This document shows, piece by piece, positions 35,511-44,145 of a stretch of 46,548 nucleotides of DNA (position 1 is the first letter of the stretch; the number at the start of each line of letters is the position of its first letter). The notes beneath the pieces are model-generated. The model was not told the origin of the DNA and did not search any database. It was given only the letters and a program-made list of their open reading frames with translations. The translations under genes and the position numbers were made by a program. The stretch is from Sutterella sp. AM11-39. GTDB taxonomy: Bacteria > Pseudomonadota > Gammaproteobacteria > Burkholderiales > Burkholderiaceae_F. The stretch covers positions 1 through 46,548 of the forward strand of contig NZ_QRLV01000014.1 in the NCBI RefSeq assembly GCF_003472385.1, read 5' to 3'.

Positions 35511-35695
35511 TTACAGCGCCCCTGCTGTAGAAATAAAAAACAAGATTTCCCGTTTATCCACTAGCTTTAACCATGCAAGCGCCCCCAAAAAAAGGTCTCT
35601 TGGCGAAATTGGAACTGTTTTAGTTCTATTTCTTTTTTCACAAACCAGCCATCAATTAATTCTGATTGCCGCAGTTCATTAAGTTCTTGGAACAT
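35511..35695 (-). pseudogene. Small putative membrane-protein gene, frame broken at T7G5
   Basis: The ATG at 35695 opens MFQELNELRQSELIDGW, a charged N-terminal region, and runs to a stop at 35567. One extra base in the T7G5 run (+ strand 35582-35593) would continue it as LGALAWLKLVDKREILFFI to a stop at 35511, giving 61 residues with a hydrophobic C-terminal segment. That continuation looks far more protein-like than the present end. GGATGAAAG precedes the start. It lies 33 bases upstream of the transferase start on the same strand. No family recognised. Confidence 0.4.
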
Positions 35696-35699
35696 CTTT

Positions 35700-35866
35700 C
35701 ATCCGTTACATCTCATTGAGACATCGCCCTTCTTTCTGTACAAAGGATCGCATTCAGAATGCGCCAGAACAGCAAGGGCAACCAGACCTCACTAGGTCAT
35801 ACCCTCCCGGGTAGGGAGACGCTTTGAAGTGTCGTCAGTTCGCTCGAACTCGATTTCAAGCGTCAT
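35700..35866 (-). pseudogene. ybeY: 5' stub of the former resident ybeY, overlapping phoH
   Basis: An ATG at 35866 overlaps the end of phoH by 11 bases, the coupling expected for a phoH-ybeY operon. It reads MTLEIEFERTDDTSKRLPTREGMT and then stops (TAG). The 17 residues EIEFERTDDTSKRLPTR are identical to the intact ybeY at 33226, but nine codons differ by synonymous bases. Faint nucleotide similarity to the next codons of ybeY may continue to about 35780. This is the beginning of the original ybeY, cut off by the islet. Confidence 0.75.
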
Positions 35867-36887
35867 TTTCTTCAATGCCATATTTCTCATCCTTCGAAAG
35901 ACGAGCTGCTTCTCGACGTTCCTGAGCGGCACCTTCCGCTGCTTTTTCAGCTTTCTCGTACGCCCTCACAATCGCACCAACCAGCGGATGACGAACAACG
36001 TCTTCCGTTGTGAAGCGCACGATGGAAATGCCTCGCACGTCTTCAAGCACATTGCAGGCGTGTGCGAGACCACTTTTTACTCCTTTAGGCAAGTCCACCT
36101 GTGTCGCATCCCCCGTGATCACAGCACGCGTTCCGAAGCCGATGCGCGTGAGGAACATCTTCATCTGCTCGGGCGTTGTGTTTTGGGCTTCATCCAAAAT
36201 CACAAAAGCATTGTTGAGCGTACGCCCGCGCATGAAGGCAAGCGGCGCAATCTCAATGATCTGTTTTTCAATCAGCCGTTGCGTCTTTTCAAACCCGAAG
36301 AGATCAAATAGTGCGTCATAAAGCGGGCGCAAATACGGATCCACTTTCTGCACCAGATCGCCGGGTAAGAAACCAAGGCGCTCTCCTGCTTCAATAGCAG
36401 GACGTGTGAGGATGATGCGCTCGACCGCGTCACGCTCGTAGGCGTCCACTGCAGCTGCGACAGCCAGATATGTTTTCCCGGTGCCAGCAGGTCCGACCCC
36501 GAAGACCACATCGGTCTGCATGATGGCCCGCAAGTACTTTTTCTGGTTGGGAGTGCGCGGCTGGAGACCTGCTCGACGAGTTTTGAGCATGAACGCTTCA
36601 TCGTCATCAATGCTGGAACCAGTCTGTTCGCTGAGTACAGCCATCTGAACGTCGTTTACGGAAATCTCTTCACCCGCATGAACACGGGCTGCGCAGGCCT
36701 GCAAAACGGCAAAAGCTTTTGGCGCCTCCGCTCCGGCAATGCGGAAGTTATTTCCTCGGCGAGAGATCTTGGCATCGAACGCCGTTTCGATCTGGCGAAG
36801 ATTTTCGTCAAGAGGTCCGACGAGCATGGCAAGCTCGCCAGCCGTTGCCTCAAAGATATAGACAAAATCCTTCAAATCTTTTTTCAT
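35856..36887 (-). CDS. phoH: PhoH-like ATPase (YbeZ)
   Basis: Cytoplasmic P-loop ATPase of 343 residues that works with YbeY in rRNA and stress-related RNA metabolism. Walker A is GPAGTGKT at 132-139 and Walker B FVILDEAQNTT. The ILTRPAIEAGERLGFLPGD, FMRGRTLNNAF, GDATQVDLP and RFTTEDVVRHPLV blocks are typical. The C-terminus is charged and probably flexible. It follows miaB by 14 bases. Its partner ybeY was displaced: only the stub overlaps its 3' end. Confidence 0.95.
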   Translation of the reverse strand: MKKDLKDFVYIFEATAGELAMLVGPLDENLRQIETAFDAKISRRGNNFRIAGAEAPKAFAVLQACAARVHAGEEISVNDVQMAVLSEQTGSSIDDDEAFMLKTRRAGLQPRTPNQKKYLRAIMQTDVVFGVGPAGTGKTYLAVAAAVDAYERDAVERIILTRPAIEAGERLGFLPGDLVQKVDPYLRPLYDALFDLFGFEKTQRLIEKQIIEIAPLAFMRGRTLNNAFVILDEAQNTTPEQMKMFLTRIGFGTRAVITGDATQVDLPKGVKSGLAHACNVLEDVRGISIVRFTTEDVVRHPLVGAIVRAYEKAEKAAEGAAQERREAARLSKDEKYGIEENDA

Positions 36888-36901
36888 GTTTCCTTTTGTT
36901 T

Positions 36902-38224
36902 TTAGGCCAACTCGCCGCCCAACGTATGAGGATAGACCTCAGTGATACGGATATTTGCCATCTGACCGATAAGCGACTCGTCACCCTTGAAGTTCACCAC
37001 ACGATTGTTGTCAGTACGAGCCGACAAGAGTCCTTCACCTTTCTTGGCCTTGCCGAACACCAGGCAACGTTCAACTCGGCCGATCATGGATTGCGAGATT
37101 TCAGTCGCCTTCGCATCAATCACGGACTGGAGATGTTGCAGATGCTTGAGCTTAACGTCTTGCGGTGTGTCATCTTTATAAGATGCAGCAGGCGTACCAG
37201 GACGTGCGGAATAGACAAATGAGAAGCTTGCGTCAAAGCCGACTTCACTAATCAATCGCATCGTCTCGTTAAAGTCTTCCTCCGTTTCACCCGGGAAGCC
37301 CACGATGAAGTCCGTTGCGATACTGATGTCCGGTCGTACGGCACGCAATTTTGCTATTCGTCCGAGGTACCACTCATGCGTATACCCGCGCTTCATGGCG
37401 CTCAGAATTCGGTCGGAACCGCTTTGCACTGGCAAATGCACATGGTTAGCCAGCTTAGGCAACCTTCCGTAAGCTTCGATCAAGCGATCCGAGAATTCCT
37501 TGGGATGACTTGTGGTGTAACGAATGCGCTCAATACCGGGAATTTCGCTCACGTACTCCAGAAGTGCCGCGAAATCCACGGAATTACCGTCCGCACCACG
37601 TCCGCAATAGGCATTGACGTTTTGCCCCAGAAGCGTAATTTCTTTGACGCCCTGGCTAGCCAAATGCGCACACTCCACCAACACGTCCATTAAGGGACGG
37701 CTGATTTCTTCGCCGCGAGTATAGGGCACCACGCAGTAAGAGCAATACTTGCTGCAGCCTTCCATCACAGAGACAAAGGCTGTTGCTCCGTTTGCTGTCG
37801 GAGCCGGCAAGCAATCGAATTTTTCGATTTCAGGGAATTCGATATCTACTTGGGGTTTGCCCGTGCGTTCTCGTTCAGAAAGAAGTTCAGGTAGACGATG
37901 CAATGTCTGGGGACCAAAGACCACGTCAACCCAAGGCGAACGTGAAAGGATACGTTTGCCTTCTTGGCTGGCGACACAACCACCCACGGCAATACGCATG
38001 GACGGTTTTTCTTTTTTGAGTTCTCTCAGTCTGCCCAGATCCGAGAAGGTCTTTTCCTGAACTTTTTCTCGGATAGAACAGGTCACAACAACCAACAGGT
38101 CTGCGTCTTCAGGTTGAGCGGTACGCTCATACCCATGTTCTCGCATCAGATCAATGATGCGAGCGGAGTCATAGTCGTTCATTTGGCAGCCAAAGCTGCG
38201 AAGATAGATTTTTTTTGCGTTCAC
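36902..38224 (-). CDS. miaB: tRNA-2-methylthio-N6-dimethylallyladenosine synthase MiaB
   Basis: Radical-SAM methylthiotransferase acting on A37 of tRNAs reading U-starting codons. The 440-residue product has the N-terminal cluster cysteines ([25 protein letters not shown]), the radical-SAM motif [16 protein letters not shown], the GQNVNAY block, [10 protein letters not shown], and a C-terminal TRAM domain ([23 protein letters not shown] region). Complete. It heads the miaB-phoH-ybeY operon. Confidence 0.97.
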   Translation of the reverse strand: MNAKKIYLRSFGCQMNDYDSARIIDLMREHGYERTAQPEDADLLVVVTCSIREKVQEKTFSDLGRLRELKKEKPSMRIAVGGCVASQEGKRILSRSPWVDVVFGPQTLHRLPELLSERERTGKPQVDIEFPEIEKFDCLPAPTANGATAFVSVMEGCSKYCSYCVVPYTRGEEISRPLMDVLVECAHLASQGVKEITLLGQNVNAYCGRGADGNSVDFAALLEYVSEIPGIERIRYTTSHPKEFSDRLIEAYGRLPKLANHVHLPVQSGSDRILSAMKRGYTHEWYLGRIAKLRAVRPDISIATDFIVGFPGETEEDFNETMRLISEVGFDASFSFVYSARPGTPAASYKDDTPQDVKLKHLQHLQSVIDAKATEISQSMIGRVERCLVFGKAKKGEGLLSARTDNNRVVNFKGDESLIGQMANIRITEVYPHTLGGELA

Positions 38225-38263
38225 GGTTTATGTCCGGTGGCTAAAGGATTATTGGATATTGAG

Positions 38264-39667
38264 TTAACACTCAACAATATTTACCGCCAAGCCTCCACGG
38301 CTTGTTTCACGGTATTTTGATTGCATGTCTTTGCCTGTTTCAAACATGGTCTGCATGACTGCATCGAGACTTACAAAATGACTACCGTCCCCAGCAAGAG
38401 CTAAACGAGCGGCATTAACAGCCTTGACTGCTGCTACGGCATTGCGTTCGATACAGGGAATTTGCACTTGGCCTGCTACGGGGTCACACGTAAGACCCAG
38501 ACAATGTTCCATGCCAATTTCTGCGGCATTTTCCACTTGTCTCGGATTAGCACCCAATACTGCGGCTAACGCTCCGGCAGCCATTGAGCAGGCAACACCT
38601 ACTTCACCTTGGCAACCCACTTCGGCACCTGAAATAGAGGCGTTGCTCTTGTAAAGAAGGCCAATGGCGCCAGCAGTGAGCAAAAACTCACGAATGCCTT
38701 CAGGATTAGCTCCGGGGATAAACGTGCGGTAATAGCGAAGCACTGCTGGAATCACACCCGCAGCACCGTTGGTGGGACTCGTTACCACGCGTCCTCCGCA
38801 AGCGTTTTCTTCTCCGACAGCAAAAGCCCAAGCGTTGATCCAATCCAGAACACTCAAGGGATCGGAAGCTGAGTTGACGTTTTTCAACCGTTGTGCCAGA
38901 TGCTTGGCACGACGCTTGACAGCAAATGGTCCGGGCATCGGGCCTTCTGTTTCCAAGCCTCGGTTGATGCAATCGTTCATCGCATCCCAAACGGCATCAA
39001 GCTCCTTGTCAATTTCTTCGTCGGTATGATGCACGCGTTCGTTAACACGTGCAATCTGGGCAAACGACAGATTGTTTCTTATGGCCAGTTCAAGAAGTTC
39101 CGTACCGTTGCGATATACGTAAGGTAACGGCTGAGTTTTGCTCTTGGCAACTGCTACAGGTTCATTGGGTACGTCCGGATCGCGTTCGCTTCCGGCCACA
39201 ATAAAACCGCCGCCCACGGAGTAGTAACGGCGACACAGCAGGCAATTGCCTTGTTCGTCCAGTGCCGCCAAATCCATCGCGTTAGTATGAAATGCACAAA
39301 CCTTGTCAGCCGAGAAAATCATGTCTCGGTCAGAATCAAAAGCAATGCTCTTGGTTCCTGCAAGATTAAGCACATGATCTTCTTCAGCCTCACGAGGAAT
39401 CTCAACGGATTCTTTGCCGGTGACAGTAGCCGGAGCCTTACCTGCCCACCCGAGGATCACAGCCTTGTCAGTAGCGTGACCTCGGCCTGTCGCCCCCAGA
39501 CTTCCCATCAATTCGCAAACCACGCGCTGTGTTTGTGTCAAAAGTTCCCTTTTCTGGAGCTCCTGCACAAACAAGAGCGCGGCACGCATCGGTCCGACGG
39601 TATGACTCGAGCTCGGACCAACTCCGAGCTTGAACATTTCAAAAACGCTGGCAGCCATATTGCTCAT
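38264..39667 (-). CDS. sdaA: L-serine ammonia-lyase (iron-sulfur type)
   Basis: [4Fe-4S] enzyme converting L-serine to pyruvate and ammonia. The 467-residue single-chain form starts with the beta domain (GVGPSSSHTVGPMRAA). It continues with GHATDKAVILGW and the catalytic alpha domain (TSPTNGAAGVIPAVLRYY, GCQGEVGVACSMAAGALAA, MEHCLGLTCDPVAGQVQIPCIERNA split here as landmarks), with cluster cysteines in GCQ, LTCDP and PCIER. Serine degradation is a common energy route in asaccharolytic gut bacteria. It begins five bases after the GcvT-like gene, so the two are co-transcribed. Confidence 0.95.
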   Translation of the reverse strand: MSNMAASVFEMFKLGVGPSSSHTVGPMRAALLFVQELQKRELLTQTQRVVCELMGSLGATGRGHATDKAVILGWAGKAPATVTGKESVEIPREAEEDHVLNLAGTKSIAFDSDRDMIFSADKVCAFHTNAMDLAALDEQGNCLLCRRYYSVGGGFIVAGSERDPDVPNEPVAVAKSKTQPLPYVYRNGTELLELAIRNNLSFAQIARVNERVHHTDEEIDKELDAVWDAMNDCINRGLETEGPMPGPFAVKRRAKHLAQRLKNVNSASDPLSVLDWINAWAFAVGEENACGGRVVTSPTNGAAGVIPAVLRYYRTFIPGANPEGIREFLLTAGAIGLLYKSNASISGAEVGCQGEVGVACSMAAGALAAVLGANPRQVENAAEIGMEHCLGLTCDPVAGQVQIPCIERNAVAAVKAVNAARLALAGDGSHFVSLDAVMQTMFETGKDMQSKYRETSRGGLAVNIVEC

Positions 39668-39672
39668 CTCGA

Positions 39673-40578
39673 TTAGATCTGCTTGTCCACAACCAATGCT
39701 GCTTCACAATGCGTACGAGGATCCGTTTTGACATCCACGGGCACTCGATCACCGATCTTCACTTCCTGAGGCAGACGCACCAACGCCACCGTGAAGGGAC
39801 CTTCAGGAACACGAGCGATAGACGTGCAGGGATATTGCGTGCCGTTGAGTACAACGTAAGGAACTTCAACAAGCAACGCCGGATCGAAAGCCACATCAAA
39901 GGCCACCAACTGCATACGGTCATAATTGCCGGCCTTAAAACGAGCTTCCGTCAGGGCTCGACCGATAAAGATACGATCCGGATCATCGAAATTCAGAGCA
40001 CCTTCAAGACCGGTTTCAAGCGGGCTAGAGCTTTCGTCAAGTTCGAGTCCGGCAGCTGGTTCGCGAGCAAAGATTCGCAACGCATCCCACCCGGTCTGTT
40101 CCCCTTTCTTTGCTCCGGCCTTGATGAGGTTGTCACTCAACGCCTTGATGTTAGCTTCAGGACCAATCGCCAGACACATCCATCCCATATCGATGAAACG
40201 AATGCCGAGGCTCTCCACTATATGTCCCGGCTGGAGGGATATGCCATCAATCGGAAGCTTGCCGACAAAGTAGAAACCTGCAAGCGATTCAACGCCAACA
40301 TCGGCTTCAAAGGCAACGCTCACCTGACGAATCCAAGCTTGGAGAGCATCGGTCTCATCTCCAGCAAGAATGATTTCGTAGGCGTCAGTTGCGCGGCGCG
40401 CTACCCAGGGCGTACCCAACACACCACCGGTGGCGTTCATCGCCACCGAACGTTCCACTCCACCCACGGCAAGCTCCGTGACGTCACTCGTCAGCAGTCG
40501 AGCCAAAAACTTTTCTGCTCCCTGCACCTTGAGAATCGTCACAGGGGTGTCATTGAAGATCACAAGATCCAAAGCCAT
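39673..40578 (-). CDS. Divergent GcvT/YgfZ-fold folate-binding-like protein
   Basis: A 301-residue protein with the aminomethyltransferase (GcvT) fold. Recognisable blocks are VQGAEKFLARLLTSDV, MNATGGVLGTPWVARR, the domain-3 entry GWDALRIFAREPAAGLEL, SSSPLETGLEGALNF and DRIFIGRALTEAR. GcvT normally has DD after GG(I/V), the catalytic Asp; here GGVLGT lacks it. The YgfZ signature with its conserved Cys is also absent. It is therefore unlikely to be the ordinary glycine-cleavage T protein. It sits between a decarboxylase and L-serine ammonia-lyase, suggesting a link to serine/glycine or folate metabolism (inference). Confidence 0.65.
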   Translation of the reverse strand: MALDLVIFNDTPVTILKVQGAEKFLARLLTSDVTELAVGGVERSVAMNATGGVLGTPWVARRATDAYEIILAGDETDALQAWIRQVSVAFEADVGVESLAGFYFVGKLPIDGISLQPGHIVESLGIRFIDMGWMCLAIGPEANIKALSDNLIKAGAKKGEQTGWDALRIFAREPAAGLELDESSSPLETGLEGALNFDDPDRIFIGRALTEARFKAGNYDRMQLVAFDVAFDPALLVEVPYVVLNGTQYPCTSIARVPEGPFTVALVRLPQEVKIGDRVPVDVKTDPRTHCEAALVVDKQI

Positions 40579-40614
40579 TTTTTCTATTTTTCGTTAAGTA
40601 GTGGTTTTCAATAA

Positions 40615-42861
40615 TCAGTCTTCGCGCACACAGTCGAGCATGTACTTAATCGTGCCGTCCGGCTGCTTGACCTTTACGAGACCGTGAACGTCGCTTTCAA
40701 AACCAGGGAAGCGGCGCGTGAAGTCGCGCGCAAAGCGCAAATATTCAACAATCTTGGAATTGACGCGCTCGCCCGGCACCAAGAGCGGGATTCCCGGCGG
40801 ATAGGGAGTCAACAGCACAGCAGAGATACGCCCTTCCAAAGAGTCAATTGGCAAACGATCAATTTCGCCGTGTGCGAACTTGGCATATGCATCGGTCGGA
40901 CGCATTGCGGGGATCATTTCAGAGGTGTACATCTGCGTGGTCAAACGTGCCACGTCATAATCGCGATATACCTCGTGCACGCTCTGGCAGAGATCACGCA
41001 ACCCCATACCTTCATAGTGCGGGAACTCAGAGAGGAACCGCGGCATCACACGGTACAGCGGCGAATTGGCGTCGTATGCATCCTTGAACTGCTGCAGTTC
41101 CGTCACCATCGTGTTCCAACGGCCCTTCGTGATGCCGATCGTGAACATGATGAAGAACGAATAAAGCCCCGTCTTTTCAACAATGATGCCGTGCTCTGCC
41201 AGGTACTTCGTCACAACCGCTGCAGGAATACCCGTTTCGGAGAAGTCCCCTTCCACAGACAACCCCGGCGTCACGATCGTGCCCTTGATGGGATCGAGCA
41301 TGTTGAAGCCTTCTGCCACGGGTCCGAACCCATGCCAGCTTTCGTTGGCGTGCAACATCCAGTCTTTCTGTGTGCCGAAACCCTCGCTCGGCAACTTTTC
41401 CGGTCCCCAAACGGTGAACCACCAGTCGTCGTAGTTTTTGCCGACTTCTCGCATCGCTCGACGGAAATACACGGCTTCGGCAATGGACTCTTCAACAAGA
41501 GCCTTTCCTGCACGTCCCTCCATCATGGCCGCTGCCACGTCGCAGCTCGCAATAATCGCGTACTGCGGCGACGTTGATGTGTGCATCATGAACGCTTCGT
41601 TAAAGCTCGAGCGATCCAGCTTTTCCGTTTCAGAATCCTGAATACAAATTTGACTTGCCTGGGAAATACCAGCCAAAAGTTTGTGCGTCGAGTGGGTCGC
41701 AAAAACCATGCTCTTCTTGGTGCGCGGCTTGTTGCGATCAATGGCGTGCATGTCGCTGTAGAAAGGCGAAAATGCCGCATGCGGCAACCAGGCCTCGTCA
41801 AAATGAAGGATGTCCACCTTGCCGTCGAGCTTTTCCTTGATCACTTCATCGTTATAGACAATGCCGTCGTACGTCGACTGCGTGATCGTCATAATGCGCG
41901 GCTTGGCATTCTTGTTCTTGATCAGCGGATTCTTGGCAATCTTTTCCTGAATCGTTTCCCAATCGAATTCGGAACGCGGGATCGGGCCGATGATGCCGTA
42001 ATGGTTGCGCGTTGGCATCAGGAACACAGGAATAGCGCCCGTCAGAGTAATCGCGTGAAGAATCGACTTGTGGCAGTTACGGTCCACAATCACGATGTCC
42101 CCCGGAGCCACCGTATAGTTCCAGACAATCTTATTTGACGTGGATGTACCGTTGGTCACAAAGAAAAGATTGTCACACCCGAAAATGCGAGCGGCATTCT
42201 GTTCAGACTTTGCCACAGGGCCGGTATGGTCCAGCAGTTGGCCCAGTTCTTCCACGGCGTTGCAAACGTCAGCACGAAGCATGTTCTCACCGAAGAACTG
42301 GTGGAACATCTGACCTACAGGACTCTTCAGAAACGCCACGCCCCCCGAATGCCCTGGGCAGTGCCATGAATAGGAGCTATCAGCCGCATAGTGCGTCAAC
42401 GCACGGAAAAACGGCGGCGGCAAGCTTTCAAGATATTGACGGGCTTCACGAACGATGTAACGCGCCACAAACTCAGGCGTGTCTTCGAACATATGAATAA
42501 ATCCGTGCAGTTCACGCAACACATCGTTTGGGATCGAAGGCGCCGTCTTCGTTTCACCGTACAAGAAAATCGGCACGTCCGGATTCGAGCTTCTGACTTG
42601 ATGCACAAAGGCGCGCAATTCCGCAATGGCTTCGTTTTCTTCGCCGGTATCGGAAAAATCATCGTCATCAAGACTCACGATAAAAGCTGACGTGCGACTC
42701 GCTTGACGCGCAAGACTCGAGAGGTCAGAAAAAGTCGTAACGGCACTGACCTCCTGCCCTTGCGCTTCGATGGCTTGTGCAAGGTCGCGAATGCCAAGAC
42801 CGGAAACGTTTTCCGAATGGTAATCCTCGTCAATGATGACGATCGGGAAGTGGTATTTCAT
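40615..42861 (-). CDS. Lysine/arginine/ornithine decarboxylase (PLP fold III, AdiA/LdcC-like)
   Basis: Large PLP enzyme of 748 residues that decarboxylates a basic amino acid for acid resistance or polyamine supply. An N-terminal receiver-like wing domain (about 1-125, PIVIIDEDYHSEN) precedes the PLP domain with SWHCPGHSGGVAF, FVTNGTSTSNKIV, HFDEAWLPHAAFSPFY and the PLP-lysine motif THSTHKLLAGISQAS. The C-terminal domain has LTPYPPGIPLLVPGER. Arginine is plausible from its close resemblance to Burkholderia arginine/lysine/ornithine decarboxylases, but substrate cannot be fixed. No cognate antiporter adjoins. It diverges from gmk. Confidence 0.9.
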   Translation of the reverse strand: MKYHFPIVIIDEDYHSENVSGLGIRDLAQAIEAQGQEVSAVTTFSDLSSLARQASRTSAFIVSLDDDDFSDTGEENEAIAELRAFVHQVRSSNPDVPIFLYGETKTAPSIPNDVLRELHGFIHMFEDTPEFVARYIVREARQYLESLPPPFFRALTHYAADSSYSWHCPGHSGGVAFLKSPVGQMFHQFFGENMLRADVCNAVEELGQLLDHTGPVAKSEQNAARIFGCDNLFFVTNGTSTSNKIVWNYTVAPGDIVIVDRNCHKSILHAITLTGAIPVFLMPTRNHYGIIGPIPRSEFDWETIQEKIAKNPLIKNKNAKPRIMTITQSTYDGIVYNDEVIKEKLDGKVDILHFDEAWLPHAAFSPFYSDMHAIDRNKPRTKKSMVFATHSTHKLLAGISQASQICIQDSETEKLDRSSFNEAFMMHTSTSPQYAIIASCDVAAAMMEGRAGKALVEESIAEAVYFRRAMREVGKNYDDWWFTVWGPEKLPSEGFGTQKDWMLHANESWHGFGPVAEGFNMLDPIKGTIVTPGLSVEGDFSETGIPAAVVTKYLAEHGIIVEKTGLYSFFIMFTIGITKGRWNTMVTELQQFKDAYDANSPLYRVMPRFLSEFPHYEGMGLRDLCQSVHEVYRDYDVARLTTQMYTSEMIPAMRPTDAYAKFAHGEIDRLPIDSLEGRISAVLLTPYPPGIPLLVPGERVNSKIVEYLRFARDFTRRFPGFESDVHGLVKVKQPDGTIKYMLDCVRED

Positions 42862-42943
42862 AGCTGGAAACGCAAAGGAAGAAACCTCCCGCCAAAATCT
42901 GGTCTTGGCAAGAGATCACTGTTAATGAAAAATAAGGCGCCAT

Positions 42944-42969
42944 TTGCGAAAAAATGGGAAATTTCGCAA
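42944..42969. promoter_or_regulatory. Inverted repeat in the divergent decarboxylase/gmk intergenic region
   Basis: TTGCGAAA (42944-42951) and TTTCGCAA (42962-42969) form an 8-bp dyad with a ten-base centre. It lies 83-108 bases upstream of the decarboxylase start, in the 248-base gap between the divergent genes. It could be an operator for an acid- or amino-acid-responsive regulator. A TAAAAT sequence near 43051-43056 might serve as the gmk -10, but no matching -35 was found. Confidence 0.4.
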
Positions 42970-43109
42970 GCAGTGCAAGTATATCGGCAACGCTCTCGTT
43001 CTTAAATACAGCTCCTGTACGCGCATCCGCTCTTTGCCCCGTCAACGGCTAAAATAAGCCCACTTTCAGAAAACTCTCAATCGATAGCCACTCTGCCGAA
43101 TTTCACAGC

Positions 43110-43775
43110 ATGGATCCCGCGTTTATGTCTCACAGTCCCGTTCAGAAAAATACCTCTCACGCCGGTCGTCTCTTTATGGTTACAGCCCCCTCCGGAGCCG
43201 GCAAAAGCTCACTGGTTAAAGCACTCCTCGAGCGCGACTCTGAGATTGAGCTGTCGATTTCCCACACTACGCGTGCTCCGCGCCCAGGCGAAGTTAACGG
43301 TCGCGAGTATCACTTTATTTCCGTCAATGAGTTTGAAGAGCGCAAAGCACGCGGCGAATTTCTCGAGTCCGCCCTTGTGCATGGCAACTACTACGGCACA
43401 AGCCGCGTTTGGATTGAGCAGCGAATGGCTGCGGGTAAAGACGTTTTGCTGGAAATTGACTGGCAGGGAGCCCGGCAGGTACGTTCTCAATTTGAAGGTA
43501 CTGTGGGCATCTTCATTCTGCCGCCTTCCATTGACGCTCTAGAAGCACGTCTGCACAAACGCGGCACCGACAGCGAAGCCACCATCACTCGCCGTCTGAT
43601 GGGGGCCGGAGCGGAAATTGCCCACGCTCCTGAATTTGAGTTCGTTATAATTAACGATAGCTTTGACGTTGCTTTGTCGCAACTGATCTCCGTAGTGACA
43701 GCTTCGCGCCTGAATTTCGAAAATCAGGCCGCGCGCCACCGTGAACAGTTCATCTCGCTCGGCGTCCCTGTCTGA
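43110..43775 (+). CDS. gmk: Guanylate kinase
   Basis: Phosphorylates GMP to GDP with ATP. The 221-residue product has a short N-terminal extension, P-loop APSGAGKSS at 26-34, the GMP-binding region [36 protein letters not shown] and [10 protein letters not shown], and the lid region [13 protein letters not shown] second ATG five codons downstream (43125) is possible; neither has a good Shine-Dalgarno. It starts the gmk-rpoZ-spoT cluster. Confidence 0.96.
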   Translation: MDPAFMSHSPVQKNTSHAGRLFMVTAPSGAGKSSLVKALLERDSEIELSISHTTRAPRPGEVNGREYHFISVNEFEERKARGEFLESALVHGNYYGTSRVWIEQRMAAGKDVLLEIDWQGARQVRSQFEGTVGIFILPPSIDALEARLHKRGTDSEATITRRLMGAGAEIAHAPEFEFVIINDSFDVALSQLISVVTASRLNFENQAARHREQFISLGVPV

Positions 43776-43818
43776 TCTCTACCCCGCAGCAACGATTTCC
43801 TACTTTTGTAAAAAGAAA

Positions 43819-44019
43819 ATGGCACGCATTACTGTTGAAGATTGCATGAAGAAGATTCCGAACCGTTTTGAAATGGTTCTCTGCGCCGCATACCGCGCTC
43901 GTCAGCTCAACGACGGTCACGCACCGCGCGTTGATGCCAAGGACAAAAACACCGTGATCGCTCTGCGCGAAATTGCGCAGGGTAGTGTGTCGCGCGAAAT
44001 GCTTGAACGCGTTTCCTAA
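43819..44019 (+). CDS. rpoZ: DNA-directed RNA polymerase subunit omega
   Basis: Small RNA-polymerase subunit of 66 residues starting [20 protein letters not shown]. It helps assembly of beta-prime and forms part of a (p)ppGpp binding site in proteobacteria. An open frame extends back to 43741 but overlaps gmk and does not match the family. The conserved [15 protein letters not shown] and [10 protein letters not shown] segments are present; the protein is shorter at its C-terminus than E. coli omega (91 aa), as I recall for Betaproteobacteria. The start is 43 bases after gmk. Confidence 0.95.
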   Translation: MARITVEDCMKKIPNRFEMVLCAAYRARQLNDGHAPRVDAKDKNTVIALREIAQGSVSREMLERVS

Positions 44020-44033
44020 TTTCTTGCTTCACT

Positions 44034-44117
44034 CGGGCAACGGACAACCGTTGCGTTGCCCGCAAGCGAAACCAAGCGCTGCCTATCCTATAAAACTATT
44101 TGGGCAGCGCTTTTTTA
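44034..44117 (+). terminator. Hairpin pair with Rho-independent terminator between rpoZ and spoT
   Basis: The second hairpin is a clear terminator: AAGCGCTGCC (44074-44083) pairs with GGCAGCGCTT (44103-44112), followed by TTTTATTTTT. Just before it CGGGCAACG (44034-44042) can pair with CGTTGCCCG (44054-44062), or CAACGG with CCGTTG inside it, without a T tract. The arrangement suggests at least partial termination before spoT, so spoT may be transcribed at a reduced level or from its own promoter, which I could not find. Confidence 0.7.
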
Positions 44118-44145
44118 TTTTTACTCATTTTTCGGAAAAGGTCCT

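Larger units (their letters stand above)
33667..35854. mobile_element. AT-rich islet inserted in ybeY between phoH and the intact ybeY copy
   Basis: By eye, base composition changes abruptly from GC-rich to strongly AT-rich between these points, and codon use inside (many AAA, ATT, TTT) is unlike the neighbours. The islet is bracketed by two copies of the ybeY 5' segment, one in intact ybeY and one in a stub overlapping phoH. It holds a phosphoethanolamine transferase gene and a small membrane-protein ORF, both on the minus strand. No transposase, integrase, tRNA or terminal inverted repeat was found. The 33691-33933 part has no confident gene. A minus-strand frame ending at 33830 looks like a membrane-protein tail (LFLMIAWLAKRDKGLYQ) and may be a relic. 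Transfer by homologous recombination is inference. Confidence 0.6.
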
